DNA from: Mantamonas sphyraenae
Taxonomy: Eukaryota; CRuMs; Mantamonadidae
Assembly: GCA_026936335.1 (NCBI GenBank)
Contig: JAPMXV010000027.1
Coordinates: forward strand, 62,001-126,000
Direction: 5' to 3'
DNA: 64,000 nucleotides
Shown: piece by piece, positions 11,132 to 23,161 of the stretch
Numbering within the stretch: the first letter of the stretch is position 1
Layout: every line of letters begins with the position of its first letter
Position numbers and translations under genes: made by a program
The notes under the pieces: generated by a model
Told to the model about the DNA's origin: nothing
Databases searched by the model: none
Seen by the model: only the letters and a program-made list of their open reading frames with translations

Positions 11132-13763
11132 ATGGAGGAGAGCGATTCGGATTGGTTTGAAACACCTCCTCGTGGGGCTGGTTTGGAACGGCGTGTTCAG
11201 GGCGAGGGAGGTGGCCAAGTGGTGCCCGAGACGCCCGAGGATGAGCTTGCGGGTGGTCGAGTTTGTCCGGTGTGCCATCTGCAGCTGGGAGATCTGGACG
11301 ACGAGGTAGGTCTGCGGGGCTGTAGAGTGTTGTCATTCTTTGTGTGTTTGTGCGAGTGGGGAGAGAGAAGGGAGTGTGGCTGACGCGGTGGGGTGACGCG
11401 TGAAGAGTGCGAACGAGCACGTCAACTCGTGCCTCGACACCAAGGAGGAAGAAGTGTCGTGGTCGGCGGCAAAGAGACTCAACTCGATCGAGAACGGACT
11501 GACAGAGGTGGATGAAGAGAACATGCGGCGGAATCTGGCACGAGAGCGTTGCGAATTGTGTGGCTTGGAGGTGGGCCTGCTGCGAGTTTCGGCGCGAAAG
11601 GCGCATCTGCTGAAGTGCTGCGAGAAGCTGGAGAGCCAGTTTCGGGTTTTGCGGGCAAAGAATGCGGGACAAAACGACATGATGGGCAAGGATTATACGT
11701 GTCCCGTGTGCCACGAGCAACTGGGGCGAGGGGTTGACGTGCGCGCGCGGCACATCAGGAACTGTGCGCGGGAACACAACATACAGCCGAGCGAGCTCGA
11801 TCCACGGAACGAAAGCTCGCGAATGAGTGCACGGCATGTAGAAGTACTGCGGAAGCGTGTTGTGGAGGACTCGAAAAGGATAGCAGACGAGGAGGACGGA
11901 GGTTTGAGCGTTGCCGAAGCGCTCGCGCTGGATCTCTCGCGCTCGTCGGGCGGTTCAAGCACGCAAGGGACCACAGACTGGAGCCAGCAAAGCAGGGAAG
12001 GACAGGCGACGACGAAAAGTGCAGTATTGTCGCACACACCGACCGTGGACGAGATGGTGAGCAGCGTGCTGGGCATGGACGAGCAGGAAGGGGAGGATGA
12101 AGGAGCAGAAGAGGAGGCAGAAGAGACCTCAGAGACAGCACAAAGGAAACCATCGCTTCCGCGATCGCGGTTTGCAACGCGTGCAAGCGCAGGAGGAGGT
12201 GCGTTGTGGCGGCTGTCGAAGGGGTCGTACAACCGCACCGATAGCTCTGCCTATGTGAGCAATCTGTTGCCGGAAGACGAACGTCCTGTTGCAAGCCAGG
12301 GTGAGGAGGAGGAGGCTGAGGGTAAGGAGGAGGAGGAGGATGAGGAGGAGGAGGAGGATGCAGGTGTGCTGACGGCATTCCTGGAGCTTGTGGACAAGGA
12401 GGAAGGAGCGGATGAAAACACAGAAGACGACAGCGTGGAGAACGTGCGTGCATGGTTCCGTAGCGAAAGCAACCGCTTGCGGGAGGAGATGGAGCAAAAA
12501 CTGGAAGCATTGGCGAGGGAAATGGACGAAAGGCTGGAACGCGTCTCTGCACGACATGCGCGACGTGCATCGAGCCCACCGATGTCAGGAAGGAGGTTGG
12601 GAAACCTAGAGAGTGTGCTGATGGAACAGGACGAGGAAGACGAGGTTGTGCTGATTGGCACGAGTACAACCAACAGAGCAAGCGAGGCGGGCTCTCAGGA
12701 AAGCGACGGGAGCAGCGACAGCAATGACTCGGTGCTGCGAGAAATGGCCAAGTTGGTTACGCGTTCACAGCCTGTGGAGCCTGTGAGTGGGAGGAAGGGG
12801 CGCAAAACGCCACAGAGCGCACAGAGACTAAGCAGACTGGCAGACGTAGGAGAAGGTGGAGGCGAACAAGGGACAATCCAGGGTACGACAGTTATCAAGG
12901 TGCCACGGAACAAGAAGCGAGGAGGCGCAAGGAAGAAGAAGCAGCAGCAGCCTGTGGGCCAAGCGACACCGGAGCGACAGGTGGTGAATGTGGCGTCTCG
13001 GTACGTGACGGGAGGAAGCGGGGCGCGCACTGATGAGAGCACAGTTTCGTTTGATATCCCGACACTGAGCGAAGTGCGTGCATTGCACAAGATCGAACGA
13101 AGCCCCGAGGCGAACTGGGCGATCGAGCTTTTGCGCAAGGACACACGTGGAGAGTACATGCAGTGGGACGAGGAGCAGCAACGGCGAGTGGTGCACTGTC
13201 TAGCGCAGAACGCAACGAGCAGGGAAACAGCTGTGGAGCAGTTGACGCGGACGTGGAAGATGTTGCACGGTGCTCGGGCGCCACGCACGCCAACTGATGC
13301 GCAAGGGACGAGCAAGCGATTGCAGATGGACGGACAAGACAACGCAGAGAATGCAGAGGAGAACATGACGTCATTTCAGGAGATGCCTGCAGCAAAGCGG
13401 TCACGTGTACTGACACACACCGCAGCGACACGCACATCTTCAACAGCGAGAAACCCGGGGATGGGGCGGAGGAGAGGCGCAGGGAGCAGCAGCAACAGTA
13501 GCAACAGTAGCAACAGTAGCAACAGTACCAGTGGGTCAGTAACGCAGGCTGTTGCAGAAGCCATCCGGGCACACACAAGCCTGTATGTGCGCGTGCTTGC
13601 CTTTGAGGAGGTGACGCTGCAGGAGGTGGAGGAGGCTGTGAAGGAGTGTGGAGTGCGTGTGGGCCAAGCAGAGCTGGTCGGATACCTGGAGAACCAGGGT
13701 GTGACATTCCAGGATCTGCGCAAGATGGAAAAGCGGAACGGGCCGTGGCGGCCGCCTCGCTGA
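11132..13763 (+). CDS. SLX4: SLX4-like structure-specific endonuclease scaffold
   Basis: Exons 11132-11305 and 11406-13763, about 843 residues. Three CxxC...HxxxC zinc fingers of the UBZ/SLX4 type are visible: CPVC (residue 45) completed across the splice by HVNSC, then CELC...HLLKC, then CPVC...HIRNC. The middle is acidic and low complexity, with a short coiled coil, a KRGGARKKK basic patch, and an Asn-Ser microsatellite. The C-terminus (LYVRVLAFEEVTLQEVEE, then AELVGYLENQGVTF) matches the SLX1-binding domain of SLX4. SLX4 activates SLX1 and scaffolds other nucleases for Holliday-junction and crosslink repair in the nucleus; this is known of the family and inferred here. SLX4 is one of the fastest-diverging repair proteins, which is why only the fingers and tail are recognisable. 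Starts at 11051 and 11090 are alternatives. Confidence 0.75.
11306..11405 (+). other. Intron of the SLX4-like gene
   Basis: 100 bp, donor GTAGGT, acceptor GTGAAG, phase 0 on both sides. It interrupts the first zinc finger between its CxxC and HxxxC halves; joining the exons restores the finger. Confidence 0.78.
13480..13532 (+). repeat. AGC/AAC/AGT trinucleotide-type microsatellite in the SLX4-like gene
   Basis: Imperfect array of AGCAGCAACAGT units coding Ser-Asn repeats between the basic region and the C-terminal domain. Confidence 0.85.
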
Positions 13764-13776
13764 GGCGACCAGGGAA

Positions 13777-16700
13777 ATGTTTGGCCAAAGTCGGCGGGGA
13801 AGGGCACTTGTGGGCAAATGTATAGGTTCTTTGCTCATGCGACGCAGTGTTGTCGAGGGTGAGCGGCGGATGGGCTCGGTGGGTGTCACTGTGCCGCAGC
13901 TGTTCAACGTGGAGTCGCGAGCAGCGTCGACAGAGCTGCTGGGCAGCAGAGGGGCGAGTTTGCACGCACGCATTGGCGAAGGTAGCACGCGGAGAGGAGG
14001 CGCAGGTCCGCTGGTGGTGCGAGAAGGAGGAAGAACAAGCAGCAAGGCGGGGGTGGTACGTCGCATTCAGACGAAAACACACGGCGGTCGAAAGAGCCTG
14101 GTGGAAACGGCCGAGTCGGGCCGTGTGACACTGCAATTTGACGGATGGTTTGGGAAGCGAGAGAGCGCAGAAAACGTGCGGACACAGCGTGTGCTGATGG
14201 AGTACATGGATGAAGGGAGCGGGACGCGCAAGTTGGGGGTTGTTCTGGGGCCGGTGACACGCGCCAAGTGGCGGTTGGTGAGCAGCGACGGGGAGTTGGT
14301 GGACGTGGGACGTCAGAGTATGACGTTTCAGTGGCCAGAAAGCCCCGAGTGGTTGGAGGGGATGGCTGCAGCTGCTCGCGAGGACGCCGAGGTGGATCTA
14401 AGCGAGCAAGCGGGCCAGCTGCAAGCCATGGAGACGAGCCTGCGTACGTGGTGTGAATCAAACAGCTCACGCAAGACAGTGGACGCTGTGTGGGAGCTGC
14501 TGCGTGCTCACCAGCGCGACGTGTTATCCGAGAGCGGCATGCATAGCCAGGCCGGCACAAGCACAGGCACAGTGAGTGCCATGGATCTGTTGACAGCCCT
14601 TTCGCAAGCGAACCAGAAGCCACTGCTGTTTCCAGAGGATGTGGAGGCGTGTGCACTACCGTATGCAGCGTTTTTGTTCCTGAGCGCAAACGCAAGTCAC
14701 TTCAAAGCGTCGATGTCGCTTCAGGGAGAGCACCAGGCTCGTTTCCACCTGCGTTCTCCTCGTGCTGTGCAGTTGGAGACGGCGCGTCGACAGAGGCTGC
14801 AGATGCAGGGCGAAGCGCAGGCGCAAAGGTTACTGCGTTTCGAGCGTCGCATCCGGGACGTGGACTACCGCAGCCGCAACCGGCTTGTGTGCAACCGTAC
14901 ATACCGTGGATCGTTGGATGTGCTGTCGTTGGCCAAGGACGCTGGCCTGGAGGGGGACGAAGAGGAGGCGGTGTTGGAAGACGAACGGCTGGCGTGGGAC
15001 AGCAAAGAGGATGCAAGTGTACTGCTTGCACTGCGACAGTATGCGCTGCAGCACGAAATGTCCAACAGTGTGGATGTGGTGGACGCGGGCACGTCGCGGC
15101 AGGTCCTGTCTGCGCTTGGAAGGCAGACACGACCGATTGACGCGGTGGTGCTGCTCATTCAGCTGGGCGTGTGGACAGAAGATGTGAACTTGAGCCGATT
15201 GCGTAGCACGGTGCCATTGGCAATGCCCAAGTGGGCGACCGAAGCCCAGCCGCACGGAGTGGATGTGGACGTGGAGTTGGGACTGCGCACGGAAGTGAAC
15301 GTGCCCCTGTTTGCCATTGACGACGCGTCGACAAAGGAGGTGGACGATGCGATTGGGTACGAGCGCACAGACGACGGGCGCGAGCTCGTGCACATTGTGA
15401 TTGCCGACGCGACGCGGTTCATTAACGCTGGTGACCGATTGGACGAGTTGGCACGTTCGCGGGTGGCCACCGCCTACCTGCCCGAAGGAAGCTTCACAAT
15501 GCTGCCAACGTGGCTGTCTCACCAGGCCATGTCTCTCAAGAGCCGTGGACGCGATGGAGGCGAGGAGCCGACGTGTGGGCTTGCCTTTACAGCCGAGCTG
15601 CGATCGCAGCCGCTGCATTCTGTGCGTTCGTTCTACTCGCTGGTGCAGCGCTTTGATGTGCGTCCCGTGCATCTCAGCAACGTAGTGCAGTGTACATACG
15701 GTCAGGTGGACCGCGTGCTGCGTGGCCAGGAGAGTGAGATGCCAGCGGAGCACCAGCAGGCCCTGCGCAACCTTCACCGAGTGGCGCAGGCTCGCTTCAA
15801 GGGTCGGGCAGACAATGGGGCAGTCAACATTGACTTTCCGGAAACCAATGTGCGGCTGTTCCGACCTCGGGCCGGTAGCGACTCGCGCGTGATGGTCATC
15901 GACGCCGAGCTGCCGCTGTATTCGTACAAACAGCGACCCAGCCAGCAGCTGGTATCTGAAATGATGATTATGACGGGTGAGATGACAGCCAGCTTTGCCA
16001 AGGAGCACGACATTCCCGTGCCGTTTCGGTCGCAGGCGTTGCCTGATGTGAGCGGAAGCGAGCAGAGTGACCTTTATGACGCAGGGTGTGCCCAATCTGA
16101 CTGGGCGGTGCAGCTCACGTTGGCGTACAATCGCCTGCGAACGATGCAAGCCGCGCGCACGGGGGTGGTTCCGCAACCGCATGCTGGGTTGGGCATCGAC
16201 ATGTACTCGCAATCGACATCTCCTATCCGCAGATACAAGGACCTGTTGGTACACCATCAGTTCAAGGCATTCCTGCGCAGCGGTGGCTCGCTTGCGCGCC
16301 TGCCCTTCAGCAGCAGCGATATCGAGCGGATGCTGCCATACATCGAGGAGCGCAACCAGGAGATCACTGAGCTTCAACGGGCCTCGGAGCGCTTCTGGCT
16401 CATGAGTTATCTCCAACGACATGGCTATGGCAAACGCTTCCCGGCGGTCGTACTGGATCCCTTTGAGCCCAACGACGAGCTGGAACCGATGTTTGACGGC
16501 ATCGACGGTCCTGTGGCCCTCGGACAAATGCCTCAGCGGCAGTTTGGCACCGTGTTGCTGCCCACACTTGGGTTGCGCACGACTGTTGGCCTCTCGCGTG
16601 AGCAGCCCCTGATGCGCGGTGAAGAGCTCAGTCTGTGCGTCGACGGGGTCAACGCCCACCGAGGAAGGTTGTTCTTTCGTGTCGCACCTCCACCCCGGCG

Positions 16701-16806
16701 CGGACGCGGGCGCGGAGGAGGAGGAGGAGGAGGCAAGGGAGGTGGAAGAAGAAGCGCAGGAAAACGGGGCGGTGATTCGGGAGGCAAGCGGGGTGGAGAG
16801 CACTGA
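13777..16806 (+). CDS. RNB-family 3'-5' exoribonuclease, organellar Dss1/RNR1 type
   Basis: 1009 residues, no intron. The N-terminus (MFGQSRRGRALVGK) is basic and lacks acidic residues, which suits a mitochondrial targeting peptide. The RNB catalytic domain spans about residues 505-840, with the metal-binding motif FAIDDASTKEVDDA and the late signature YSQSTSPIRRYKDLLVHH. The third acidic position of the bacterial RNase II motif is Glu rather than Asp, as I recall for the Dss1-type mitochondrial branch. The C-terminus ends in an Arg/Gly-rich tail that may bind RNA. These enzymes degrade or trim RNA 3' ends in mitochondria or plastids. It starts 13 bp after the SLX4-like stop and converges with Rrp5, whose stop is 18 bp away. 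Confidence 0.88.
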   Translation: MFGQSRRGRALVGKCIGSLLMRRSVVEGERRMGSVGVTVPQLFNVESRAASTELLGSRGASLHARIGEGSTRRGGAGPLVVREGGRTSSKAGVVRRIQTKTHGGRKSLVETAESGRVTLQFDGWFGKRESAENVRTQRVLMEYMDEGSGTRKLGVVLGPVTRAKWRLVSSDGELVDVGRQSMTFQWPESPEWLEGMAAAAREDAEVDLSEQAGQLQAMETSLRTWCESNSSRKTVDAVWELLRAHQRDVLSESGMHSQAGTSTGTVSAMDLLTALSQANQKPLLFPEDVEACALPYAAFLFLSANASHFKASMSLQGEHQARFHLRSPRAVQLETARRQRLQMQGEAQAQRLLRFERRIRDVDYRSRNRLVCNRTYRGSLDVLSLAKDAGLEGDEEEAVLEDERLAWDSKEDASVLLALRQYALQHEMSNSVDVVDAGTSRQVLSALGRQTRPIDAVVLLIQLGVWTEDVNLSRLRSTVPLAMPKWATEAQPHGVDVDVELGLRTEVNVPLFAIDDASTKEVDDAIGYERTDDGRELVHIVIADATRFINAGDRLDELARSRVATAYLPEGSFTMLPTWLSHQAMSLKSRGRDGGEEPTCGLAFTAELRSQPLHSVRSFYSLVQRFDVRPVHLSNVVQCTYGQVDRVLRGQESEMPAEHQQALRNLHRVAQARFKGRADNGAVNIDFPETNVRLFRPRAGSDSRVMVIDAELPLYSYKQRPSQQLVSEMMIMTGEMTASFAKEHDIPVPFRSQALPDVSGSEQSDLYDAGCAQSDWAVQLTLAYNRLRTMQAARTGVVPQPHAGLGIDMYSQSTSPIRRYKDLLVHHQFKAFLRSGGSLARLPFSSSDIERMLPYIEERNQEITELQRASERFWLMSYLQRHGYGKRFPAVVLDPFEPNDELEPMFDGIDGPVALGQMPQRQFGTVLLPTLGLRTTVGLSREQPLMRGEELSLCVDGVNAHRGRLFFRVAPPPRRGRGRGGGGGGGKGGGRRSAGKRGGDSGGKRGGEH

Positions 16807-16824
16807 ATGCACATGTCATCAGAT

Positions 16825-19800
16825 CTATTCGTTCAGGTACTCTTCCGCCTTCTCCACAACATACTGGACACGTTCGGCGTCGCCGTAGCGCTGCTCAAAC
16901 TTGGCGAATCGCTTGAAGAATGTGCGCATCTTCTTGGAGGAAAGCTTGAGGTGGATGGCGCGGTCATAAAGCCTGCGCACAGCAGCCACATCACCCTGCG
17001 GGTGCTTCTTGCGGAGCAGGTTGAGCTCGGCGTCGATGTACACAAGCCAAAAGTCGTTGCGGCGCGGGTAGTTGCTGACCATCTCCTCAAAGAGGGTGCG
17101 GCCCCGTTCGGGCTCACCGAGCGTAAACTCGAGCTTGGCAAACTTGAGGATGGTCTGCAGGTGTTTGCGACGGGGCAAGCTCTTGAGCGAACGTGCGAGC
17201 GTGTCCCGTGCACCCTGAACGTCATCTTGCTCCAGTTGGTACTTGCCCAGCGCCAGCCACACACGCGAGCTCTCGCGGAACTTTTTGCACATGGTGGCAA
17301 ACGTCTCTTGACCATATCCTGCTTGCCCGAACGCTGCAGGATGTCCACCAGCTGAAAGTACATTTCGCGCTTGTCGTTGTACAGCAATGCCTCTTGGAAC
17401 GTCTGCATCAGCGAGTCGTCGCTGCCGTACGCATTCTCCAGATTGAGCAGGGCCACCCACACGTTGAACTTCTCTCCCGGCTGTCGAATGCTGATCGTCT
17501 GCAATGCGCGCTTGCCAATCTCGCGTGCCTTGTCGATTTCCGCAAGCGTGATGTAGTACGACATGTACTTCATCCACACGTACGAACTGTCCGGATTGCC
17601 CATCACCAGTTTGTCGTAGTCGTCTGCGGTCTCGGGCAGCAGCCTGTCGTCCGCCATGGCCTCCTCCCGCTCCTGGATGGCCATTTCGCGCTCCCTCCTC
17701 TCAGCCTGTCGCTTCTTCTTCGACTTGCGCTTGTCTGCGTCCATGTCCTCCTCGTCATCGATGTCTTCTTCGTCGATTGGATCGCCCTCCTCATCCGAGT
17801 CCTCGTCGTCCGTCTCACCCTCGTCCGAGTCGACGCTGCGTCGTGCCGAAGCTGAAGACCCAGCCCCGCCCAGATGGAAGTTATCCCATTGGAATCCCGC
17901 GCGCTTCTTGGCCTTGGCCACCAGCGCGTCGTCGTCGTCATCGGAAGAGTCGTCCTCGTCCTCGACATCCGAATCGTCACTGCCGTCGTTGTCATTCTCG
18001 CTGTCGTCATCGTCCGAATCGACTGCAATCACGTCGTCGTCGTCGTCATCATCATCATCGTCCTCTGCCTGCCATTTGGCCATCAGTGCGTCGACGTCGA
18101 CGTCGTCATCCTCTTCGTCGTCCTCTTCATCGTCATCGTCATCCTCGCTCTCGCTTTCGCTTTCCTCGTCCTCGTCCTGCTTGCGTGACTTTGCGATGGC
18201 CGAGGCACTGATGTGTTCGTACTCATCGTCGTCATTTTCGTCGTCGCTGTCGCTGTTGTCGTTGTCGGTATCATTCTGGACCTCGCTGGGCTTGAGACTG
18301 AACGCCACACGCTTGTTGTCCACATCCACGTCGACAATCTTGGCTTTCACGAGGTCTCCCGGCTTAAACAGGTCGCTGGGCTTCTCGACATACTCGTCGG
18401 CAAGCTCGCGCACGTGACAGAGCCCAGAGATGTCGCTGTTCTTGATACGAACAAACACACCGTAGTCTGCCAGGGACTTGATGTGGCCCTTGACCACGGT
18501 GCCCTCCATTTCCTTGAGCTCGTCCCAGCCGATGCGCTTGGCCGACGCCTTGGAGGGAGCCACCTTGGAGCGACGCAGAGACAGGTCAATCTTGCCCTCG
18601 TCGGCCTCGTCGACACTGACGACGCGTGCGGTGACACGAAGCCCCACGGGGAACTGCTTGGTTGGGTCACGCACAAACTTGTCCGACAGCTCGGAAATGA
18701 GGGCGCGTGCAGCCAGGCCGGGGCCCAGCGTGATGAAGCAACCCTTTTTGGTGACGGATCGCACAAAGCCGTGCACAAGATCGCCTGCCTGCACATCGGT
18801 TGCATCTGCAATCTCCTCTTGGGCCACACAGGCCGAGGTGGGCTTGGCTGCACCCTTGGGAGCCACGCCCGTGCGAGAGGGACGCAGGGACAGATCGATG
18901 GCGCGGTGCTCTTCGTCGGCGTCAAGGACGTACACGCGCACCAGGTCACCCTTGCTGTACATGGCCAGCGTCTTTGCGCTGGTTGTTTGGTAGTGGTCGC
19001 TGACGTGAGTGACGTGCACGCGGCCCACGTGCCCGCGTGGAAGCTGCACACGAAGCACATCGCCTCGCTTGGCTGGACCCAGCACGCGGCCGGGCAGGAG
19101 GGCGTCCGTGACAACGCAATCAAGCTCTTGGCCATCCATGGCCAAATCCAAGGTGCCCTCGGCCGAGTCTGCGCTGAGCACAACGGCACGCACGGGATCG
19201 CCAGCTACAAAGTGTTCCTGCAGGTTGCGCAGCTGCTTGAGCTTGGTGGACACATCGAGCAGACGCACACGGCCACGCAGGCTGCTTGAAACATGGACCC
19301 AAACGGCATCCTTGGTGACGCGTTGCACGTAGCCATGTACGTCGTCGCCTGTCTGCAGTTCGTTCAGACGAGGCAACATGCGTCCTTCTCCCAGTGCAGA
19401 CGCACGTGCGCTGCACTCCCATCGGCCCTCCTTGTTCTTGGCCATGGCCACCACTTCCATCTCCTCGCCCGTGGAAAGACCGGCCATGGCGTCGTCCTGA
19501 GCCTCGTCATGCAACTCGGTGATGTGCACACGCCCCACAAAGCCCTTGCGCTTCACCATCACATAGTCGTCCTTGATCAAGCTGATGCGTGCCTTGAGCA
19601 CGCTGCCTTGTTCCACACTGCTGCTGGCCGTGGAGCTGCCTGCACTTCCGCTGGCGGAGCCGCTGCCTTCCAGCGACACAATGACCACGTGGCCTCCTTG
19701 CACAGACACACTCTGCTCCAGGCACACAGGATACTCTTCACCCACACGCACATTGTCCGGCAGATACCCCTTGCTGTTCAGCTCTTGCAGTGCTGCGTAC

Positions 19801-22800
19801 ATGACCGCAAACTTGCCTGCCACAGTGCCCGCCACCACCGCGTAGTCCTTCTTCAGCAGCAGCACACGTGCCTCACCCGACCTCTTGCTGGCACTCTTGG
19901 TCAGCAGCTTGCCCGCGGCCTTTTGTGAAAGGCCCTTTGCCTCTTCGGCCTGGCCTACGAGCTCTGTGTCGAGTGCAACGTCCACGCGTGCACGCAGCAC
20001 ATCGACGTCGAGCACACATCCCTGCACGCGCTTTCCCTTCTTGTACGTGTGCATGGAGCCGGCGTTGTGCTTGGCAGCGACGCAGACGACACCGTCGGCG
20101 TCGTCCGCACTCAGTTCCACTTGCTCGTCGCTCACAGCCGTGACACGCAGGGCCACCACTTGGCCCAGGCGCACCGATTGCAGCCAGGCCACGGGTTCCT
20201 CGGCGGCGTGGCTTGCCAGAACCTCGCGTTCCTCGATGAAGCCCTCGAGAAGCTCGACGCGCTCGTGGAGCCCCACGTCCGAAGGACGCAGGCTCAGTTC
20301 CAGCTGTGCATTGGTCTTGTCCACAGCCTGAACGACGGCAGCCACGGATTGGTCGGCACCAAACAGGCTCTGCGGATTGCTGACAAAGCGGTCGGCCAGG
20401 TTGGCCTTGTGGGCCAGGCCGGAAAGGTCGTCCATGAAGCCCACAAAGCAGCCATAGGCGGTGGTGCTGGACACATAGCCACGCAACACCATCTTCTTCT
20501 TGGCCTTGCGCACCGAAGAGGGCAAGTCGCCCGAGCGTGCAGCTGCCAACAGGCTGGGCTTCATCGTGACCGTCAATTGCAGACGTTCCTTGTTTGCACG
20601 CAGCACCAGGACCTCGTCCAAGGTGGAACCGGCCTGTGCGCGCGTCGAATGCGTGTGCCACAGCTCCGCCAGGCTAGCATGGTCCGACAGGTGTCCCCAA
20701 GGCAGCAGGGCCACTGCGCCCGAGTCTGCCGATGTGCCAAGGCGCACCAGGAGGCCCTTGGACGAAGACGACAGCACGTGGGCAGAGACAACGTCGCCCG
20801 GGGAGACCAGAGCAAACGTCTCGGACGTGTTGGTGACCTTGACAACGGGTCCTTTGGAGGAGGAAGGCGCACGTGAATCCGTGTCCATCATGTCCTGCTC
20901 GCTGGTAAGCATGCTGAGACGCAGGCGTTCGCGGGACGGGTCGCACGAGAGCACACGCACGAGGACAGGCTGGGCAAAGCTGTAGAGGTCGTGTGGGTCT
21001 GTGTCATCGTCGGCGGTACGTGCCATGTGGCGCAGCGACACTGTGCCGTACACGTTGTTGTAAAAGGTGACGGCGACGGAACGGTCACGGATGTTTGTGA
21101 CGACGCCGTGTGCCAGTTGGTTGTGCTGCAGACCCTCGTACGAGGTGATGATGCCGTTTTCGGTGTTGAGGAGCGTGCGCTTGCGCGTCAACGTGATGCG
21201 CTTCTTGTCCACATCCACGTCCCACACGCGAAAGGCCAGAGTTTTGCCCTTTTTGAACTTCTTTGCTGGAGTTTTCACCGGCACGTCGCCCAAGTGGATG
21301 GACGGGCACACGGCACGCAGTTTGTGGCCAAGCGAGAGCACAAGGCCCCACGATTCGACCGACAGCACCGTGGCCTGCACGTCGTCGCCCACATTGACGT
21401 CTTCCACACGAAGGTAGGGTTCGTCCAGAAGCGACTGCTCCAGCGTCACGTTGACCACATTTTCAAAGGTGTTGAGGGACAGCGCGCGTGCGTCCAGCTC
21501 CTGACCCAGCTGGAACTCCTTGCGCAGCGACGACACGCGCTCATCCGACGCACGCGAAATGTGTGCATACAGAGTGACGTCATTGTCATCCTCGTCGTCG
21601 TCGTCGTCCAGCTGCGCTTGCAGCAGGATGCCCACACCTTCGTCGATGCGGCGAACCACCGCCTTGCGGAAGATCTGGCCGAGTTGCACGCGCTCAGCGA
21701 TGCTGGGCGTCTCGTTCATGTCCAACAGGAAAGGCTGCAGGGAGAGACCCACCGATTTGTGTCGCATGTCGACATAGACAATGCGAGCGGTCACCGTGGT
21801 GCCCTTCATCTCCTCCAGAGTCGCCTGTGCGTCCTGCGCCTCCATGGGGATGTGGAACCAGTCGACCGTGCCCGTAAAATGCACGAGAAAGGACAGCTCG
21901 AGGCCGTTGTTGCGCACCTTTGTCACCTTGCCCTTCACAAGCATGCCCGGCTGCAGCGATTCGAGCGCAAGGACGGCGGCCAGGTCGTCGTGCAGCGGCG
22001 TCTCCTCCTGCTCATCTGCGCCGACATCGTTTGTGCCGTTGGAGAGCAGAGTGACGGGCAGAACACGTGTGTTGGCACTGGTCTTGGCCTTGGCTGCCTT
22101 CTTGCCCTTCTGTTTCTTCTTGCCCTTTGCGTTGCCGGTGTCTTCGTCGCCGCCCACACGCACCAGCAGAGGCTGGCCAACGTGCAACTCGTTGTCGCCT
22201 GCAGCCTTGTCCGAAAGGAAGCCCGTGGGCAATGCGGCGTTGCCAAAGTCCACCACATAGCCATGGTCTTCAACGCTCTTGACACAGGCCCAGGCGGAGA
22301 TCCCAGGCGCCAACTGGGTGACATCTGCGTTGATGGCCTCTGGGTTGGTCGACACTTCGATGCGTGTGCCCTTGTCCGTGCGTTCCAGCATGGTGATGCT
22401 CACCACGACGTACTGGTTGATGGCAAAAAGGTCGTCGAGGGACGGGAGGGCATCGTCCTCGTCCTCGTCCTCGTCCCCATTGTCGCTTTCGTTGTCGCTG
22501 GCAATCTCCTTTTCCAAAAGAGCAGACAGCGGTGTGCTGACGTTGGTCACGGGCAGGTAGGCCACCAGATTGCTGGGAAGCGAAAGCTCGACGTCAAAGT
22601 CGTTGATGACACGCACACAGGCCAGCAGGCGCATGCCCTCCTTCAGGCGCTGTGGGATGGGTAGTGGCAGGCGAGGTGTGAGAGGCGAGTGGCATGTGCG
22701 AGTGCAAATCGGGAGGCGGAGATGCTGCCGGGCGGACGCACATTGAAGGTGAGCAGTGGCACCGAGTTTGCCGTGGCTGCGGCCACCGTGGTTGTACGCT

Positions 22801-23161
22801 TGCCCTTGGGCCCCTTTGCGTTGCGAGCCTGTTTCTTGGCCTTGGATGCGCTTCGCGCTGCCTTGCGGCTGCTTGTGGCGACCGCGCCGCCCGCCTCCTT
22901 GGCTGCGGATTCAAAGAGAAAGTCTTCCTTGGCTTGCAGACGAGCCGTGCGCATCTCGAGGGGCGTAAGAACATTGGCGCCGCCTCGAGGAAAGTCTTGC
23001 ACCGTTTCGGCGCGTGCTCGTTTCGTGTCCGGTTGGCTGTGGGAGGTGAATGGGTGGGCGCCCGTGTCAGCTTGTCTGTGTGTGGAAATCCGTCGGGTGC
23101 AAGCGCCATGTGTGCACACTTGCATTGTGCAAGGGCGTCCCCAGTGCGCACCAGCATGCAC
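16825..23161 (-). CDS. RRP5: Rrp5/PDCD11 ribosome-biogenesis S1-repeat protein, with apparent frameshift
   Basis: About 2000 residues, longer than yeast Rrp5 (1729) or human PDCD11 (1871). The N-terminus has the family signature DFPRGG in exon 1 (22742 upward). An intron (22650-22741) then leads to RLKEGMRLLACV, a run of about a dozen S1 RNA-binding repeats (for example VEDHGYVVDFG, SLADYGVFVRIKN), a long Asp/Glu/Ser-rich linker (about 17.7-18.3 kb) and C-terminal HAT/TPR repeats. Rrp5 binds pre-rRNA and is needed for both small- and large-subunit assembly in the nucleolus. The C-terminal 160 residues are in a different frame: near 17306 the frame must slip by one base between ...GKQDMVK and ETFATMCKKF, with no room for an intron. 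The start is uncertain; a possible acceptor at 23037-23038 suggests a short upstream exon. Confidence 0.87.
22650..22741 (-). other. Intron of the Rrp5 gene
   Basis: 92 bp, donor GTGCGT, acceptor ATCCCACAG, phase 0. It joins PLLTFN to RLKEGMRLL, matching the family. Confidence 0.8.

Noticed and set aside
16991-22664. Long plus-strand frames, including one of 557 codons
   Set aside because: Antisense to Rrp5; codon bias of a GC-rich gene keeps the opposite strand open. No conserved motifs.
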